Shown here one piece after another: positions 5,151 to 5,337 of a DNA stretch of 5,337 nt (positions within the stretch are counted from its first letter, which is position 1; the number at the start of each line of letters is the position of its first letter). Made by a program: the position numbers and the translations under genes. This stretch comes from AWTP1-13 sp044868325 (GTDB lineage Bacteria > Pseudomonadota > Alphaproteobacteria > Rhizobiales > Hyphomicrobiaceae). The stretch covers positions 1-5,337 of the forward strand of contig JBIOWI010000337.1 in assembly GCA_044868325.1 (NCBI GenBank), written 5' to 3'. The notes beneath the pieces are model-generated. The model saw nothing but the letters and a program-made list of their open reading frames with translations, did no database searches and was not told the DNA's origin.

Positions 5151-5199
5151 AGGCAGTCGGCAGTCGGGCGTCGGCAGTCGGGCGTCGGCAGTCGGAAGC
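5151..5199 (+). repeat. Heptamer tandem repeat, left arm
   Basis: Seven consecutive degenerate heptamers of types cggcagt and cgggcgt, organised partly as a 14-nt unit (cggcagtcgggcgt) at 5158-5171 and 5172-5185, with a partial third copy from 5186. The outermost heptamers are degenerate (aggcagt, cggaagc). Confidence 0.9.
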
Positions 5200-5290
5200 C
5201 TGGCCTTGGCGGCCGCCGGCAGAAAAGCGGAGTGGGATCGGTGGGACCCGTCCTCATCCCACGACTGCCGACGCCCGACTGCCGACTGCC
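5152..5290. repeat. Large inverted-repeat element (29-bp perfect arms, 81-nt loop)
   Basis: The arms 5152-5180 and 5262-5290 are perfect inverted repeats around an 81-nt centre. The centre has its own symmetry: the palindrome ggcggccgcc at 5208-5217 and an inner inverted pair gtgggat (5232-5238) / atcccac (5256-5262). As RNA or single-stranded DNA it would fold into a long cruciform-like structure. No flanking target-site duplication is obvious, and there is no transposase gene. It may be a dispersed intergenic repeat of this genome. Confidence 0.75.
5262..5290 (-). repeat. Heptamer repeat, right inverted arm
   Basis: The 29 bases 5262-5290 are the exact reverse complement of 5152-5180. The same arm also matches, over 25 bases, the copy shifted by one 14-nt unit in the left block, so several pairings are possible. 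Confidence 0.9.
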
Positions 5291-5337
5291 GCCGTTATCC
5301 CCGCCCCACCGCGAGCGTGCCATACTTCGCGGCACTC

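Larger units (their letters stand above)
5054..5337. other. Non-coding right end upstream of the redoxin gene
   Basis: 284 bp with no credible gene. It should contain the redoxin promoter (reading leftward), though I see no confident boxes. The other content is the heptamer-based inverted repeat at 5151-5291. Any coding frame through the repeat gives only low-complexity Arg/Pro/Thr or Gly/Ser/Val peptides typical of translated heptamer repeats. Confidence 0.6.

Noticed and set aside
5151..5291. CRISPR array
   Set aside because: The units are 7-14 nt without unique spacers, the arms are inverted, and no cas gene is present.
5138..5335. 65-codon minus-strand frame through the heptamer repeat
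   Set aside because: Its peptide (segments such as RLPTPDCRRPTADC) is a translation of the 7-bp repeats and their spacer, with no ribosome-binding site.
5291..5337. Possible -10 element (CATACT) for a gene to the right of the window
   Set aside because: There is no matching -35 box at the right spacing and no start codon in view, so a single hexamer match is not enough.

Overview
The window is a GC-rich (clearly above 60%) piece of bacterial chromosome, most likely from an alphaproteobacterium. The strongest taxonomic marker is the FYDLN-type zinc-ribbon/acidic-tail protein at 4049-4453, a family I know essentially only from Alphaproteobacteria. The divergent rsmI / penicillin-binding-protein-activator pair fits a proteobacterium. 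No phage, transposase, CRISPR, tRNA or rRNA gene is visible.

Layout. 1-93 (-): the start of a MoaD/ThiS-like small sulfur-carrier protein, cut by the window edge. 105-938 (-): rsmI, the 16S rRNA C1402 ribose methyltransferase, which probably shares a transcript with the MoaD/ThiS-like gene (11 nt gap). 1191-2438 (+): an LppC/LpoA-like lipoprotein with a periplasmic-binding-protein fold, divergent from rsmI. 2564-2815 (+): an 83-residue protein of unknown function. 2834-3349 (-): a DUF6496-type basic protein with a histone-H1-like Arg/Lys/Ala tail, convergent with the unknown gene. 3350-3735: a 386-bp divergent intergenic region that includes a long leader ahead of the cold-shock gene. 3736-3948 (+): a CspA-family cold-shock protein. 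3980-4008: a strong GC hairpin. 4049-4453 (+): the FYDLN-type protein. 4468-4493: a hairpin between convergent genes. 4502-5053 (-): an AhpC/TSA-like redoxin with a CxxC site. 5151-5291: an inverted repeat built from heptamers.

How the genes relate. The left half is housekeeping: ribosome modification and cell-envelope growth, arranged divergently as in E. coli rsmI-lpoA, although a MoaD/ThiS-like gene lies beside rsmI and no yraN is seen. The right half is a run of short, mostly single-gene units with a stress or nucleic-acid flavour (DUF6496, Csp, redoxin). Their proximity does not prove a common pathway. I see no convincing new multi-gene system. The points most worth a second look are the in-frame ribosome-binding site and ATG 162 nt upstream of the csp start, the heptamer-based inverted repeat at the right end, and the protein-level repeat in the DUF6496 tail.
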